A stretch of DNA of 46,327 nt from Deltaproteobacteria bacterium (GCA_020853705.1 JADYYK010000214.1:1-46327); one strand, 5' to 3'; positions 1 to 9,115 are shown, counted from the first letter of the stretch. Made by a program: numbers and translations. Notes: a model not told the origin generated them from the letters alone.

Positions 1-129
1 CTCGTGGCCACCGCGGCGTTCGTGATGGTGGCGGTGCAGCGCGACCACTTCAGCAGCACGCGCATGCCGCCCGAGCTGGCGCGACGCCTCGGGCCCTACA
101 TCAAGCCCGGCGCCCCATCGCCGCCATGA
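1..129 (+). CDS. C-terminal fragment of an unknown protein
   Basis: The frame is open from the window edge to a TGA at 127-129 and gives 42 residues. They begin with a hydrophobic run (VATAAFVMVAV) and continue as a charged, proline-rich tail, which fits the last membrane segment and cytoplasmic tail of an integral membrane protein. The last 29 bases overlap the 3' end of the convergent hyfI-like gene. Too little is present to name a family, and the reading frame is the only evidence that it is a gene. Confidence 0.4.
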   Translation, partial: LVATAAFVMVAVQRDHFSSTRMPPELARRLGPYIKPGAPSPP

Positions 130-622
130 GCCCCTCGATCAGCTGACGCGGCGTGGGCGGGCAGCCCGGGATGAAGATGTCGACCGGCAGCAGGGCCGAC
201 AGCGGGCCGACCACGGCGGGCGCGCCGACGAAGATGTGGCCGTCGATGGCGCAGGCGCCAGCCGCGATCACGATGCGCGGCTCGGACATGGCGGCGTGGG
301 CGCGCAGCAGCGGCTCGCGCATGGCGTCGGTGACGGGGCCGGTGACCAGCAGGGCGTCGGCGTGGCGCGGGGTGACCACGATGTCGACCCCGAGGCGCTG
401 CACGTCGTGCACCGGGCCGAAGGCGGCGCCCAGCTCGGCGCGACAGCCGCCGCAGTCGCCCGCCGACACCGCCAGGACGGCGAGCGAGCGCGCGAAGCGG
501 CGCGCGATGGCGGCGTTCAGGCGCCCCACCAGCTCACCGAGGCCGCTGGGCGCGGCGGGCTGGCCGGGCTGGACCGGCTGGGCGGGCTCGCGCGGGGAGC
601 CCGGCTGACCTGGCTCACTCAT
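101..622 (-). CDS. hyfI: Hydrogenase-4 / Ehr small subunit (NuoB-like iron-sulfur protein)
   Basis: This 173-residue protein is the small, electron-transferring subunit of a complex-I-related membrane hydrogenase module. It sits on the cytoplasmic face against the large subunit. The four ligands of the proximal [4Fe-4S] cluster are all visible: C57 and C60 (DCGGC), C124 (GAC) and C154 (PGCPP). About 28 residues of Pro/Gly-rich sequence precede the conserved domain, which is longer than usual for the family. The ATG overlaps the hyfG-like stop (ATGA), so translation is probably coupled. It is the last gene of the operon and converges on the fragment at the window edge. The family is clear. Whether the complex evolves hydrogen cannot be read from this subunit. 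Confidence 0.85.
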   Translation of the reverse strand: MSEPGQPGSPREPAQPVQPGQPAAPSGLGELVGRLNAAIARRFARSLAVLAVSAGDCGGCRAELGAAFGPVHDVQRLGVDIVVTPRHADALLVTGPVTDAMREPLLRAHAAMSEPRIVIAAGACAIDGHIFVGAPAVVGPLSALLPVDIFIPGCPPTPRQLIEGLMAAMGRRA

Positions 623-2169
623 CTGTCCACACAGGCCGTGCACAGCCCCAGCGAGCGCCGCACCAGCGGCAGGTCCGAGGCCAGCGCGCCCAACGCCTGC
701 GAGGTGTCCGTCGCATCGGCCAGCGCGGCCGGCAGCGCGGCCCAGTTGAAGTACGACGCCGAGCGCACGCGCCAGCGCGCCAGCCGCCCATCGGCGCCGA
801 ACGCCACCCAGGTCACGGTCTCGCCGCGCGCCGACTCGGCCCAGCCATGCGCGACCGCGCCCGGCGCCGGCGCGGGCACCTCCACCGCGAGCGGCCCCTC
901 GGGCAGCCCGTCGATGCACTGGCAGGCGATGGCGACCGCCTCGCGCAGCTCGTCGATGCGCACGCGCGAGCGCCCGACCACGTCGCCGCGATCCGACAGC
1001 GACAGCTTGAAGTCGACCTCGCCATAGTGCGCGTAGGGGCGATCCTTGCGGGCGTCGCGGGGGATGCGACAGGCGCGCGCCGCGACCCCGACCAGCCCGA
1101 GGTCGAGCGCGCGCGCCCGCGGCACCGTGCCCAGACCATCCGCGCGGTCGACCGCCGCAGGGGTCTCGCCGACGCGGTCCCAGAGCAGCCCCAGCTTGCG
1201 CCCGACGCGGCGCAGCCGGCGCGCCAGGTCGCGCCCCCCGGGCGGCAGGTCGCGGGTCACGCCGCCGACGCGCAGCGCGCCGAACAGCATGCGGCTGCCG
1301 CTCAGCAGCGCCGCGATCTCGCGCAGCTCGTGCTCCAGCAGGGCCAGCTGCGCGCCGCCCTGGTGCACGCCGAGGCCGGCCAGGATGACGCCGAGGTCGC
1401 GGCTGTGGCCGAGCATGCGCTCGACCTCGGCCAGCAGCGTGCGCAGCGCGCGCGCCCGGGGTGGTACCGAGGCCGCGACCTCGGCCCCGGCGGCGCGCTC
1501 GCTGGCGCTGCACAGCGACAGCGCGTGGGCGACCGCGCAGGCGCTGCACAGCCGCTCGGCCAGGCGCAGGGCGTCGTCGGGGCTGCGCCCCTCGGCCAGC
1601 CGCTCGACGCCACGGTGATCGTGGAACAGCTCGGGCTCGACGCCGCGCATCACCTCGCCGTCGTTGTTGAAGTGGATCACCGCGGAGCCGTCGATGCCGT
1701 CGTGGATGGGGCCGTGGGAGAAGCGCGCCAGGCCGGGCTGCACCGGCAGCGCCGACAGCCCCGAGGGCCGCAGCAGCGGTCGCGGGTCGACGCCCGCCAG
1801 CGCGAGGCCGAGATCGCGCGCCTCGCGATCGCACCAGCCCGCCGCGGGCAGCACCGGCAACAGCGCGGGCAGCGCGCCCTCTGCTTCCAGGGTCAAGAGC
1901 GGCCCGGGGTCGGGCGCCAGCGTGACCACCAGCCGCGCGCCGTGCGCGACGTGCGTGAACAGCCGCGCGTCGAGCTCGGTGGCCAGCGTGCGCAGCACCC
2001 CGGCCAGCGCCAGATCGGGCACGCGCCAGCGCAGCTCGCCGGGCGCCGCTGCCGGCAAGACCTCGGCGGCCGGGCACACCCGCGCCACCGCGGCGCTGGC
2101 CTCGTCCGCGCTGACCTGCCGCGGCGGCGCCAGGAAGGCCAGCGGAGAGATCCCCCGTAGCGTCGCCAT
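619..2169 (-). CDS. hyfG: Hydrogenase-4 / Ehr large subunit (NuoCD-like)
   Basis: The 516-residue protein has a NuoC-like N-terminal part (about 1-140) fused to a NuoD / NiFe-hydrogenase-large-subunit-like part. Two CxxC pairs stand where the NiFe ligands belong: C208/C211 in RLCSACAVAH, and C510/C513 in LCTACVDR at the extreme C terminus. The usual Asp-Pro before the second pair is Gly-Leu here. The chain ends three residues after C513, so there is no cleavable C-terminal peptide of the kind many hydrogenases need for maturation. Start and stop overlap both neighbours (TGATG upstream, ATGA downstream). It may be a true group-4 hydrogenase or an Ehr-type relative with another centre. Confidence 0.85.
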   Translation of the reverse strand: MATLRGISPLAFLAPPRQVSADEASAAVARVCPAAEVLPAAAPGELRWRVPDLALAGVLRTLATELDARLFTHVAHGARLVVTLAPDPGPLLTLEAEGALPALLPVLPAAGWCDREARDLGLALAGVDPRPLLRPSGLSALPVQPGLARFSHGPIHDGIDGSAVIHFNNDGEVMRGVEPELFHDHRGVERLAEGRSPDDALRLAERLCSACAVAHALSLCSASERAAGAEVAASVPPRARALRTLLAEVERMLGHSRDLGVILAGLGVHQGGAQLALLEHELREIAALLSGSRMLFGALRVGGVTRDLPPGGRDLARRLRRVGRKLGLLWDRVGETPAAVDRADGLGTVPRARALDLGLVGVAARACRIPRDARKDRPYAHYGEVDFKLSLSDRGDVVGRSRVRIDELREAVAIACQCIDGLPEGPLAVEVPAPAPGAVAHGWAESARGETVTWVAFGADGRLARWRVRSASYFNWAALPAALADATDTSQALGALASDLPLVRRSLGLCTACVDR

Positions 2170-3644
2170 CACACCACCCCCAGCGCGTCGGCTGCGGCGC
2201 CGAACAGCGCCCGCAGCGGGCCCGGCAGCGCGATCCCGAGCAGCAGCGCCAGCGCACCCAGCGCCACCATGGTCAGCGTCGAGGCGCCCCAGCGGAAGCG
2301 GCCGTCGGGCCTGCGCGACGGCGCCGGCTCGCCCAGCGTCATGGCGCCGACGAAGCGCGCGAACGACGACAGCACCACCGCCGACAGCGCCAGCGCCAGG
2401 CAGGCCTCCACCGGATGGCCGCGCTCGACGCCGCCATAGATGATGAGGAAGCGCGACGAGAAGGTCAAAAACGGCGGCACGCCGACCACGGCCGCGGTGG
2501 CCACCACCAGCACGCGCGCGCTGCCGGGCGCCGCGGTCAGCGCGCCGCGGATGCGCAGCATGTTGCGGGTGCGATAGCGCGCCTCCAGGTCGCCGGCGAC
2601 CAGGTACGACAGCACGATGGCCATCGAGTGCGAGAGCAGGTGCAGGATGGCGCCGGTCACCGCCAGGCGACCGCCGAAGCCGACCCCGAGCACCGCGAAG
2701 CCGGCCTGCTCGATCGACGAGAACGCCAGCAGCCGCTTGAGATCGCGCTGCACCAGCACGAACAGCGCAGCCACCACCAGCGAGGTCAGCCCGAAACCGC
2801 GCAGCAGCATCGAGGGCAGCGCGGGGCCGATCGACTGCGCCGCCACGTGGTGCAGCCGGAACACCGCGTACAGCGAGGCCGGCGCCAGGCAGCCCGCCAG
2901 CAGCGCCGACACCGGCGTGGGCGCGGCGCGGAAGGCGTCGGGCCGCCACAGGTGCATTGGCGCCAGCCCGGCCAGGGTGCCGAAGCCGACCAGCGCGAAC
3001 ACGAAGCCGATCTTGACCAGCCGCACGTCGAGCACGCCGGCGATGGCGTGCTGCCAGCGCAGCGCGTCGAGGCCGTCGGCGCCCGCGCTGTGCGCCGCGA
3101 CGTACAGCAGCACGGTGCCGAACAGCGCCAGCCCGAGGCCGACGGTGCCGATGATGACGTACTTCCAGGCCGCCTCCAGCGAGCTGGTGCGCCGGTTGAA
3201 GCCGACCAGCAGGGCCGAGGTCAGCAGCGTGCCCTCCAGCGCGATCCACAGCCCGCCCAGGTTGCCCGCCATCACCATCACCGCCAGCGACGACAGGAAC
3301 AGCTGGCCGAGGAAGCGGAACTTCTGCCCGGCGTCGGGATCGATGCCGGTGCCGCGCTCGGCTGGCTCGAAGGCACCCACCGCATACAGCTGCGCCGCCA
3401 GCGCGCCGCCCGCGATGGTGATCAGCACGAAGGCCGACAGCGCGTCGACGCGGAACCAGCCGTCGGCCGCGACCAGCACGCCGTGGCGCTGGGTGTACAC
3501 CGCCAGCGTGATGCCGATGGCCAGCACGCCGGCGCTGGCCAGCGAGGCCGCGATCTCGTCCAGCATCGAGCGTCGCCCGCCCAGCAAGACCAGGACGGCC
3601 ATCGCCAGCGGCAGCGCGACGGCGGCGTAGATCAGCCAGCTCAT
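2169..3644 (-). CDS. hyfF: Hydrogenase-4 membrane subunit F (antiporter-like)
   Basis: The 491-residue polytopic protein belongs to the NuoN/NuoM/Mrp-antiporter-like family that moves protons or sodium ions in group-4 hydrogenases. Hydrophobic helices run along the whole length. The segment KRLLAFSSIEQAGF, after a charged QRDL motif, is the typical discontinuous-helix region of this family (compare KRLLAYSS in HyfF and NuoN). The start overlaps the hyfE-like stop (ATGA) and the stop overlaps the hyfG-like start. It is one of two antiporter-like subunits in the operon, the other being HyfB-like. Confidence 0.85.
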   Translation of the reverse strand: MSWLIYAAVALPLAMAVLVLLGGRRSMLDEIAASLASAGVLAIGITLAVYTQRHGVLVAADGWFRVDALSAFVLITIAGGALAAQLYAVGAFEPAERGTGIDPDAGQKFRFLGQLFLSSLAVMVMAGNLGGLWIALEGTLLTSALLVGFNRRTSSLEAAWKYVIIGTVGLGLALFGTVLLYVAAHSAGADGLDALRWQHAIAGVLDVRLVKIGFVFALVGFGTLAGLAPMHLWRPDAFRAAPTPVSALLAGCLAPASLYAVFRLHHVAAQSIGPALPSMLLRGFGLTSLVVAALFVLVQRDLKRLLAFSSIEQAGFAVLGVGFGGRLAVTGAILHLLSHSMAIVLSYLVAGDLEARYRTRNMLRIRGALTAAPGSARVLVVATAAVVGVPPFLTFSSRFLIIYGGVERGHPVEACLALALSAVVLSSFARFVGAMTLGEPAPSRRPDGRFRWGASTLTMVALGALALLLGIALPGPLRALFGAAADALGVV

Positions 3645-4300
3645 GCGTCACGCTCGTCGTCGACGCCGCGCGGCAGGCGGGCCTGCTCGAGCTGGTCGAA
3701 GGCGCGTTCGATGCGGAACAGCTGCATGCCGATGACCACCGCGAGCACCAGCACCTCGAAGGCCAGCGCCAGCTGCGGCAGCAGCGCGATCGCGGGCGCG
3801 CTGGCCACCGCGGCCAGCAGGACGCCGTTGCCGAGCACCATCAGGCCGACCACCTGGGACATCGCGGTGCCGCGCACGATCATGATGAAGGTGCCGACCA
3901 GCGCCAGGGTGAGGCCGGCGGGGAAGACGTCGCGCGTGCCCAGGTTCGCGGTCACCGCGATGGGGCGCCCGACCGCGTAGCCCAGCACCGCCAGCAGCGC
4001 ACACACGATGACCGAGCTCGGCAGTGACAGCGACGGTTCGGTGCCCTGCCCGGTGCTGTGGCCGTGGCGCAGCGACGCGCGCAGCCAGCCTGGCACCACG
4101 ATGGCCTTGAGCACGACGACGACCACCCCGGTGCCCGCCACCATCCGCGAGCTGTGCCAGCCCAGCGAGAACAGCGCGCCGCCGACCAGCATCGACTGCG
4201 CCGCCAGCGCGTTGATCAGCGACTGCACGCGCAGGTTGGCCGCCATGCCGAGCCCCGACAGCACCACCAGCGTGGCCAGCACCTGGACCAGCTGGCTCAC
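3641..4300 (-). CDS. hyfE: Hydrogenase-4 membrane subunit E
   Basis: This is a small (219 residues) integral membrane subunit, about the length of HyfE, which resembles a NuoK/MrpC-type subunit. Predicted helices fill most of the protein, and the C-terminal tail is charged (FRIERAFDQLEQARLP). The start chosen is the GTG that overlaps the hyfC-like stop (GTGA), matching the overlap style of every other junction in the operon. An upstream extension in the same frame would run inside hyfC and is not credible. Function rests on its place between the HyfC- and HyfF-like genes as well as on sequence. Confidence 0.75.
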   Translation of the reverse strand: MSQLVQVLATLVVLSGLGMAANLRVQSLINALAAQSMLVGGALFSLGWHSSRMVAGTGVVVVVLKAIVVPGWLRASLRHGHSTGQGTEPSLSLPSSVIVCALLAVLGYAVGRPIAVTANLGTRDVFPAGLTLALVGTFIMIVRGTAMSQVVGLMVLGNGVLLAAVASAPAIALLPQLALAFEVLVLAVVIGMQLFRIERAFDQLEQARLPRGVDDERDA

Positions 4301-5262
4301 GCCGCGCCTCCGTACAGCGCGAAGATGGTGCCCACCAGCGCGGCCGCGAAGGCCACGCCGAGCAGGTCGGGGGCGCGGAAGAAGCGCAGCCGCGCGGTGG
4401 CGCGCTCCACCAATGCATAGCCGACCGTCACCGCGACCACCTTGCCGACCACGATGGCCAGCGCGATGGCCAGCGCCGCCAGCGTGCTGCTGTCCGCGCC
4501 CGGGACCACGACGCGACCGCCCGGGATGAAGATGTTGGCGATGAGCACCAGCAGCACCAGCTGCTCGACGTCGGCGGCCCAGCGCACCAGGCCGAGGTGA
4601 CGGCCCGACAGATCGCGCCACAGCGCGCCCTGGGTCATGGCCAGCTCGAGGCGGGTGTCGGGATCGTCGAACGGGATGCGCCCGGTGTCGGCCAGCACCG
4701 CCAGCGCCACCGCGGCCAGCGCCAGCACCTGGGCCTCACCGGCGCCCTGGAAGCCGCGCTGCGCCAGCGCCGCCGCCATCGGCCCCAGCCCGGTGCTGCC
4801 CGCCGCCAGCCCGGCGCTGACCAGCGCCAGCATCAGCGTGGGCATCAGCAAGGTGCCGATGGTGACCTCGCGCGCCGAGCCGCCGGCCGCCAGCGCCCCG
4901 CCGGCGTCGAACGCCGCCAGCGCCAGCACGAAGCGCCCCGCCGCCAGCACGCCGAGCAGCGCCACCGCGTCACCCGCGAAGGCCAGCGCGCCCCAGCCCG
5001 CCCCGATGGGCACCAGCGCGGCCGCGGTCACCATGGCGCCGAACACCAGCGCGGGCGCCATCAGGCTGACGCCCGAGGCGTCGTCCGAGATCACCGGCCC
5101 ACGTCGCATCAGCTTGCCGAGGTCGCGATACGACTGCAGCACCCCGGGCCCGCGTCGCCCCTCGAGCCGCGCGCGCAGGGTGCGCGCCAGCCCACCCAGC
5201 AGCGGCGCCGCCAGCACCAGCAGCAGCGCCTCGGCGGCCGCGACCGCGAGCAGCCCGGTCAT
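4297..5262 (-). CDS. hyfC: Hydrogenase-4 membrane subunit C (NuoH-like)
   Basis: The 321-residue NuoH/HyfC-type subunit anchors the peripheral small and large subunits to the membrane. Family marks are RRGPGVLQSYRDLGKL near residues 36-51 and RIPFDDPDTRLELAM further on, the counterpart of the R-PFD-PE-E loop that lines the quinone or ion pathway in complex I. The ATG overlaps the hyfB-like stop (ATGA), and the stop overlaps the GTG of hyfE. Confidence 0.85.
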   Translation of the reverse strand: MTGLLAVAAAEALLLVLAAPLLGGLARTLRARLEGRRGPGVLQSYRDLGKLMRRGPVISDDASGVSLMAPALVFGAMVTAAALVPIGAGWGALAFAGDAVALLGVLAAGRFVLALAAFDAGGALAAGGSAREVTIGTLLMPTLMLALVSAGLAAGSTGLGPMAAALAQRGFQGAGEAQVLALAAVALAVLADTGRIPFDDPDTRLELAMTQGALWRDLSGRHLGLVRWAADVEQLVLLVLIANIFIPGGRVVVPGADSSTLAALAIALAIVVGKVVAVTVGYALVERATARLRFFRAPDLLGVAFAAALVGTIFALYGGAA

Positions 5263-7253
5263 GCCCACAGCATCACCGCCGCCAGCAGCGTCACCAGCAT
5301 GATGAAGACGTAGGTCAGACAGTGCAGCACGGTCTCGCGCTGCGCCCAGCGCGCCACCTCGCCGACCCACAGCAGCACGCGCCGCAGCGGCACATAGACG
5401 CGCGCTTCGACCACGCCGACCTGCTGCTCGGGGCGCTCGCCCGGGCGCAGCCGCGCCAGCACGGTGCCTGGCCACAAGAGCTTGCGAAACACATGGCGCA
5501 GCGGCTGGGCGAAGGCGCTCGCGGTGTACTGGGCGTCGCTGCTCGGGGTGGCGCCGCCCGACCAGCTGGGGCCGCGCCGCACCCGCGCCGCCCCGCGCCC
5601 ACCCAGCCACACCAGCAGCGCGATGGCGATGCCGACCCCGGTCAGCACCGCGGGTGCCACGCTGGTCGCGGGCCCGGCCAGCACGGTGGTGCGCTGCAGC
5701 GCCGCACGCCCCGCCCCCGCCGCCAGCGTCGCCGCGTCGCCCAGCCCGAGCCCCGCCATCGCCCGCGTCGTCAGCGCGCCCACCGCCCCGGCCGCCGCGC
5801 CGCCCACGATCAGCAGCAGCGACAGCCCCCACAGCGCCAGCCGAGCACCGCCACCGATCTCCCGCCCCTCGCGCCCCGCGCGCGGCCGACCCAGGAACAC
5901 CGGCCCCAGCACGCGCACCGCCACCCCCAGCCCCGCCGCGCTGGCCAGCACCACCACACCCAGCACCGCCGGCAAGAGCAGCCGCGCCACGTCACCATGC
6001 AGCCCGAGGCCGCGGAACAGCGCCTGCACCACCGCCCAGTGCGCCGCGAAGCCGAGCAGCGGCGGCAGCCCGCACACCGACGCCAGCGCCAGCACGAAGC
6101 CGGTGCTGCTGGCCGGCATCGTGCGCGCCAGGCCGCCCAGCCGCTCCAGATCCGCGCCGGCCGCCACCCGCACCGCGCCCGCCGCCAGCGCCATCAGCGC
6201 GATGGCCCCCGCGTGCGCCAGGAGCTGCATCAGCGTCGCCCCCAGCGCCAGCGCGGCCACGCCCTGGGCGCCCTCGGCGCGCGCCAGCGACGCCACCCCG
6301 ATGCCGACGAAGATCAGGCCGACGCCGTGCACCGCGAAGCACGCCACCACGCGCACGAGGTCGCGCTCCAGCAGCGCATACAGCACGCCATACAGCACCG
6401 ACGCGCAGCCCAGCACGATGACGACCACGCTCCACTGCCACGACGGCGGCGGCACCAGCTCGAAGCTGAAGCGCACCATCCCGAAGGCGCCGGCCAGCAC
6501 CGCGACGCCGCCGATCAGCGCCGCCGCCGGCGCCGCCACCACCGGGTTCAGGTAGCGCAGCCACAGATGCAGCGGCGCCAGCCCGGCCAGCGCCGCGAAC
6601 CCCACCAGCCCCGCGAAGGCCACGAACAGCCCGGGCCGCCCGTGCACCGTGGCCGCGCGCAGGGCCGCGAAGTCGAGGCCGCCGGCGTCGCGCGCCAGCA
6701 GGAGCAGCGCCGCCATCAGGCACGCCAGCCCGACCTGCGTGATCACCGCATAGCCGAAGCCGGCGCGTCGCCCCGCGCGATCGCCGCTGACCACCATGAC
6801 CAGGAACGACGACACCGCGACCCCCTGCCAGCCCGCGATCCACAGCAGCGTGTCGTCGGCCACGAACACCAGCGTCAGCGCCGCGCCCAGCACGTGACAG
6901 GCCGCGCGCACCAGCCCCTGGCGTCGCTCGTCCCCCTCGGTCACCAGCAGGCGCGGCATCGCCAGCGCCACGAACCACTCGATCACGCCCTGCAGCACCA
7001 GCATCAGGCCGGCCAGCCGGTCCACGCGCAGCCGGTAGCTCGACAGGTTGCCCAGCCGCGCCACCGACGTCGTCAGCGGAGCCTCGGCCAGCAGCGCCAG
7101 GGATCCAGCCCCGATCAGCCCGGCCGCCGCCAGCAGCGCCAGCGCATCCGACAGCCAGCGCCCGACGCGGCGCCGGGTCACGAACGCCACCAGCCCGCCC
7201 AGCGAATGCGCGGCCAGCGCCGACACCAGCAGTGGCAGCGCCGCCTGGGTCAA
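5259..7253 (-). CDS. hyfB: Hydrogenase-4 membrane subunit B (NuoL/M-like antiporter subunit)
   Basis: The 664-residue polytopic protein is close to the usual HyfB length. The segment LAPLHLWLRYLNP matches the conserved PLHxWL helix of proton-translocating NuoL/M/N subunits, and LLERDLVRVVACF is the matching later charged helix. The start is ambiguous. The TTG at 7253-7251 overlaps the upstream stop (TTGA) and gives the full-length protein; the next downstream GTG would remove about ten residues. A TTG start coupled to the preceding gshB-like gene is my choice. The C terminus ends in a further hydrophobic helix. Confidence 0.8.
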   Translation of the reverse strand: MTQAALPLLVSALAAHSLGGLVAFVTRRRVGRWLSDALALLAAAGLIGAGSLALLAEAPLTTSVARLGNLSSYRLRVDRLAGLMLVLQGVIEWFVALAMPRLLVTEGDERRQGLVRAACHVLGAALTLVFVADDTLLWIAGWQGVAVSSFLVMVVSGDRAGRRAGFGYAVITQVGLACLMAALLLLARDAGGLDFAALRAATVHGRPGLFVAFAGLVGFAALAGLAPLHLWLRYLNPVVAAPAAALIGGVAVLAGAFGMVRFSFELVPPPSWQWSVVVIVLGCASVLYGVLYALLERDLVRVVACFAVHGVGLIFVGIGVASLARAEGAQGVAALALGATLMQLLAHAGAIALMALAAGAVRVAAGADLERLGGLARTMPASSTGFVLALASVCGLPPLLGFAAHWAVVQALFRGLGLHGDVARLLLPAVLGVVVLASAAGLGVAVRVLGPVFLGRPRAGREGREIGGGARLALWGLSLLLIVGGAAAGAVGALTTRAMAGLGLGDAATLAAGAGRAALQRTTVLAGPATSVAPAVLTGVGIAIALLVWLGGRGAARVRRGPSWSGGATPSSDAQYTASAFAQPLRHVFRKLLWPGTVLARLRPGERPEQQVGVVEARVYVPLRRVLLWVGEVARWAQRETVLHCLTYVFIMLVTLLAAVMLWA

Positions 7254-8284
7254 GCCCGCCCCGCCCCGCGTACGCCGCCGCTGCCCCGCGCCGCCCGCGC
7301 CTCGACCCAGCGCTCCAGGTCGGCGATCACCGCCTCGCCGACGTTGACACCGTAGAGCTCGTTGATGTTGTGGATGCCGCCGGGCGCATACACGTTGATC
7401 TCGAGCAGCTTGTCGCCGACGACATCGAGCCCGACCAGGTACAGCCCGTCGGCCACCAGCCGCGGCCGCACCAGCTCGCAGATGCGACGCTCGGCGGCGC
7501 CGAAGGTCGCCCGCCGTCGCGACCCGCCCACGTGCATGTTGTTGCGGATGTCGTCCTTGGGCCGCATGCGCCGGTACGCGGCGACGTGGCCGCCGACCTC
7601 GATGGGCTCGCCGCCCAGCAGCAACACGCGCTTGTCCCCGCGCGCGACGGCGGGCAGGTACTCCTGCACGATGACGTAGCCGTCCTTCTTCACCGCCGCG
7701 ATCATCTGGTTCAGGTTGGTGGTCTGCCCGCGCGCCAGATAGAAGACGTTCTGCCCGCCGAAGCCAGCCAGCGGCTTCAAGATGGCGGCGCCGTCGAGCT
7801 CGCCCAGGAAGGCGCGCACCCGCTCGGCGCTGCGCGTGATCAGCGTGCGCGGGCGGATCTCGGCAGGAAAGCCCTCCAGGTACATCTTCGACCCGGCGCG
7901 CAGCAGACCCTCGGGGTCGTTGACCACCAGCACGCCGGAGCGCTTGAGCAGGCGCCCGAACTCGACGCCCGGGTTGGGCCGGTCGCCGTCGGCCCCGGCG
8001 GCCGGGTTGTTGCGCAGGAACACCACCGAGAAGCCGTCGAGCGCGAGCTCGGTGCGCGCGGCCCCCGCCGCCGCGATGGTGGCCACCAGCTCGCGGGTGT
8101 CCCTGGGCTTCCCGCTCAGCGCCACCGCCTGCGCCAGCACGCGACCGTCCGAGGCCAGGCTGAGGCCGTCGACCGCGGCCAGCCAGACCTCGTGACCGCG
8201 CCGCGCCGCCTGGCAGGCCAGGTGAGACGTCGTGTAGGTCGGCCGCTGGGTGCGGACCGAATTGACCACGAAGCAGAGGCGCAT
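7250..8284 (-). CDS. GshB-like ATP-grasp ligase
   Basis: The 344-residue protein resembles prokaryotic glutathione synthetase. NDPEGLLRAGSKMYL (about 123-137) matches the region before the ATP-grasp fold. LKPLAGFGG (169-177) is the nucleotide-binding glycine loop. LEINVYAPG near residue 305 supplies the late acidic/Asn metal ligands. The start MRLCFVVNSV is typical of the family and lies two bases after the upstream stop. No gshA is present, and the gene is fused translationally to a respiratory-complex operon, so it may make another peptide-like bond (RimK- or GshB-type) rather than glutathione. The family is fairly sure, the substrate unknown. Confidence 0.7.
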   Translation of the reverse strand: MRLCFVVNSVRTQRPTYTTSHLACQAARRGHEVWLAAVDGLSLASDGRVLAQAVALSGKPRDTRELVATIAAAGAARTELALDGFSVVFLRNNPAAGADGDRPNPGVEFGRLLKRSGVLVVNDPEGLLRAGSKMYLEGFPAEIRPRTLITRSAERVRAFLGELDGAAILKPLAGFGGQNVFYLARGQTTNLNQMIAAVKKDGYVIVQEYLPAVARGDKRVLLLGGEPIEVGGHVAAYRRMRPKDDIRNNMHVGGSRRRATFGAAERRICELVRPRLVADGLYLVGLDVVGDKLLEINVYAPGGIHNINELYGVNVGEAVIADLERWVEARAARGSGGVRGAGRA

Positions 8285-8286
8285 CG

Positions 8287-9087
8287 TCAGGGCTCGGCTC
8301 GCAGCGCGGTTGCCAGCGCGTCCGCCAGCTCGTGCAGGCGCGCGATGCGTGGACCGTACCAAAACAGCAGCGAGCCGTCGACCGCCGCCAGCTTCGCGCC
8401 CAGCGCGCGCCCGAGCTCGTCGCGCTCGCTGGCGGTCCATGCGTAGGGCTCATCCGGCAGCAGCACGAGCTCGGGCGCCGCCGCGCGCAGCGTCGCCAGG
8501 TCGACGAAGGGATAGCGCCGCTCGCCACCCGGGCAGACGTTGACCAGCCCCAGCCGCTTCATCACGTCGGCGCCATAGCTGTCGTCGCCGACCGCCACCA
8601 GCGGCTCGCGCCAGACCAGACAGGCCGCCCGCCGCGCCGGCAGCAGCGGCGCCACCTTCGCCAGCGCGGCCCGACAGCGCGCCTCCTCGCGCGCCGCCTC
8701 GACCTCGCAGCCCAGGAGGCGCCCGATCTCCGCGAACACGCCCAGCCCCTGCTCCAGCGTGCGCGGGTAGGTCACGTACACCGGCAGCCCGGCCTCGGCG
8801 AGCTTGCGCACGTCGCGCTCCAGGTTCTCCTCCTGGTTGGCCAGCACCAGGTCGGGCCCGAGCTCGACGATCATCTGCAGGTCGACCTGCTTGGTGCCGC
8901 CCACCACCGGCGCCAGGCCGGGGCAGTAGCGGGTCACCCCGACCAGGCGCTCGCTGGCGCCCAGCGCGGCCACGACCTCGGTCAGGCTGGGCACCAGCGA
9001 CACCACGCGACGCACGCGCGCCGGCGCCGGCACGGTCACCGAGCGCCCCGCGGCATCTCCATATATGGTGGTCGCTTCGTTGCCCAC
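8287..9087 (-). CDS. BtuF-like helical-backbone metal/cobalamin-binding protein
   Basis: The protein has the class III periplasmic-binding-protein fold of BtuF/FhuD-type receptors. RRVVSLVPSLTEVVAALG opens the first domain, GPDLVLANQEEN follows, and PELVLLPDEPYAW lies in the second domain. The GTG at 9087 gives 266 residues; in-frame starts further upstream would run into the divergent pcnB gene. No signal peptide is visible from any of these starts, which is odd for a transporter receptor and suggests a cytoplasmic or non-classical role. It heads the operon, with 2 nt between its stop and the gshB-like start. Ligand unknown. Confidence 0.65.
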   Translation of the reverse strand: MGNEATTIYGDAAGRSVTVPAPARVRRVVSLVPSLTEVVAALGASERLVGVTRYCPGLAPVVGGTKQVDLQMIVELGPDLVLANQEENLERDVRKLAEAGLPVYVTYPRTLEQGLGVFAEIGRLLGCEVEAAREEARCRAALAKVAPLLPARRAACLVWREPLVAVGDDSYGADVMKRLGLVNVCPGGERRYPFVDLATLRAAAPELVLLPDEPYAWTASERDELGRALGAKLAAVDGSLLFWYGPRIARLHELADALATALRAEP

Positions 9088-9115
9088 GCTGGGCCGATAT
9101 GTTAACCGTAACGCG

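Noticed and set aside
2415..3980. Long plus-strand open frame opposite the hydrogenase genes
   Set aside because: Composition is Gln/Arg/His-rich as expected for the antisense of a high-GC coding frame. The minus-strand products have clear family motifs.
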